A stretch of DNA of 64,000 nt, taken from Clostridium sp. (GTDB taxonomy: Bacteria; Bacillota; Clostridia; Clostridiales; Clostridiaceae). The first letter of the stretch is position 1; each line of letters opens with the position of its first letter. The stretch covers positions 1-64,000 of the forward strand of contig JARIDB010000082.1 in the NCBI GenBank assembly GCA_029257045.1. Reading direction: 5' to 3'. Of the stretch, positions 63,272 to 64,000 are shown piece by piece. The notes under the pieces were generated by a model. It was not told where the DNA came from, did no database searches, and was given only the letters and a program-made list of their open reading frames with translations. Made by a program: the position numbers and the translations under genes.

Positions 63272-64000
63272 ATGAGATTAAAAAGAATTATGTTGCTATT
63301 AGCATTAAGTATATCCTTAGTAGGATGTCATAAGGAAAAAGCAGTTGATTTACCTATGGAAAAGGAACCTAGTGTAGAGGCGGTAGTTAAGGATAATACT
63401 GTAAAGGAAGTAGTTCAGAATAACAGTGATATGAAAAATATTGTATATGACAAATATAAAATTGATATTGTAGATAATTCTGATAATATTATTAATTTAG
63501 ATATAAGAAATAGTACAATGGTACAGAAATATTCAGAAGCAATTAAGTTAGTTAAAGATTTTTGTATAAATAATTCATTAGAAATAATATTTGTGGAGCC
63601 GATAGAACATAGAATTAGTAGGATGAGCTATAAGGATAATATACCAGAATTATTACAAAGCTTAAAAGAAGCTGGAGCAGAAACGGTAAGTTACTTCACT
63701 GATGAAGATATATTAAATGTAGAATTAGGTATTATCGGAGGGGAGGATAATTTTTCAGAGATAACTTATAAAGCATCAATAGCTAATGGAGACCAAAAAT
63801 TTAATTTTAAAGGATCAAAGCTAAATGAATTTAGAAATATTCTAGTAGAAACAAAGGATGTGGACTTTGATAAAATAAATCAATATATTCAGGATATATA
63901 TGATAAAAACATAAATAAAGACATGGTATTTTTTAATAAAATAGATGATGGATACGAAGTAATTAGAATAGAAAATAATAATTGTTATTATAAACTTGTA
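63272..64000 (+). CDS. Lipoprotein of unknown function, 5' part
   Basis: The ATG follows AAAGGGGAG and the frame stays open to the window edge (243 codons), so the C terminus is missing. The N terminus is a lipoprotein signal peptide with lipobox LVGC, giving Cys19 as the lipidated residue. A charged linker of about 30 residues follows. The rest is hydrophilic with alternating strand and helix (IDIVDNSDNIINLDIRN, SLEIIFVEPIEHRISRMSY), without motifs I can assign. It has its own promoter after a terminator. Extracytoplasmic location is well supported; function is unknown. Confidence 0.75.
   Translation, partial: MRLKRIMLLLALSISLVGCHKEKAVDLPMEKEPSVEAVVKDNTVKEVVQNNSDMKNIVYDKYKIDIVDNSDNIINLDIRNSTMVQKYSEAIKLVKDFCINNSLEIIFVEPIEHRISRMSYKDNIPELLQSLKEAGAETVSYFTDEDILNVELGIIGGEDNFSEITYKASIANGDQKFNFKGSKLNEFRNILVETKDVDFDKINQYIQDIYDKNINKDMVFFNKIDDGYEVIRIENNNCYYKLV

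Overview
The window is about 30% G+C, uses strong AAGGAGG-type ribosome binding sites, has short A/T-rich intergenic spacers with U-tract hairpins, and carries strictly fermentative/anaerobic functions. These include pyruvate formate-lyase, rubrerythrin, an Etf-linked lactate dehydrogenase, a BFD-type glycerol-3-phosphate dehydrogenase set and a lysine riboswitch. Together they point to a chromosomal segment of a Clostridium sensu stricto (cluster I) species. I saw no rRNA, tRNA, CRISPR array, phage or insertion sequence; this is ordinary chromosome with a few interesting non-coding stretches.

Layout. 1-7.2 kb: end of a FUSC-type membrane protein, mgsA, and a complete oppABCDF oligopeptide importer. 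7.4-12.2 kb: trkA-trkH potassium uptake (50-nt overlap), a 50-residue unknown protein, an HD-domain protein and a CarD-family regulator. 12.3-18.6 kb: a glycerol regulon with a CcpA cre over its promoter: two related small membrane proteins (putative glycerol facilitator pair), glpP, glpK, then a hairpin that looks like a GlpP antitermination target, then a glpA-like dehydrogenase, a flavin oxidoreductase and a DUF1667 protein. 18.8-21.4 kb: a FetAB-type ABC exporter, aroD, a DsrE-like protein. 21.8-24.3 kb: a two-component system whose sensor has a Met/His-rich extracellular loop, plus a SHOCT protein. 24.4-27.3 kb: a lysine riboswitch and a polar amino acid (lysine) ABC importer. 27.3-30.5 kb, minus strand: a MacB-like ABC pair and a soluble chemoreceptor.

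30.8-39.2 kb: a Cys-rich C_GCAxxG_C_C protein, a hydantoinase/dihydropyrimidinase behind a cre-covered promoter, and three membrane chemoreceptors. 39.4-42.9 kb: etfB-etfA-lctD, the electron-bifurcating lactate dehydrogenase. 43.1-48.3 kb: a FAD/Rieske oxidoreductase with a tocopherol-cyclase-like partner, pflB (minus), a BFD-like iron-sulfur protein. 48.4-52.1 kb: fruR-fruK-fruA. 52.2-55 kb: rubrerythrin, a DUF3892 protein, a cluster of DnaA boxes, sfsA, a Nudix hydrolase. 55-56.7 kb, minus: a DUF1576 membrane protein and its small partner. 56.9-62.6 kb: a TIM-barrel protein, DUF3006-lepB-ftsH, and a HelD-type helicase. 62.6-63.3 kb: a 633-bp non-coding region with two long tandem hairpins (candidate RNA), followed by a lipoprotein running off the end.

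Metabolically the segment is about carbon and energy supply under fermentation: peptides, lysine, glycerol, fructose, lactate, pyruvate and hydantoins enter here. cre-like sites near the glycerol, hydantoinase and lactate genes suggest common catabolite control. The most notable unexplained items are the two-hairpin RNA candidate with mutually exclusive pairings (62644-62844), the DnaA-box cluster away from any dnaA gene (53357-53667), the extra hairpin competing with P1 of the lysine riboswitch, and the paired small membrane proteins of the glycerol operon.
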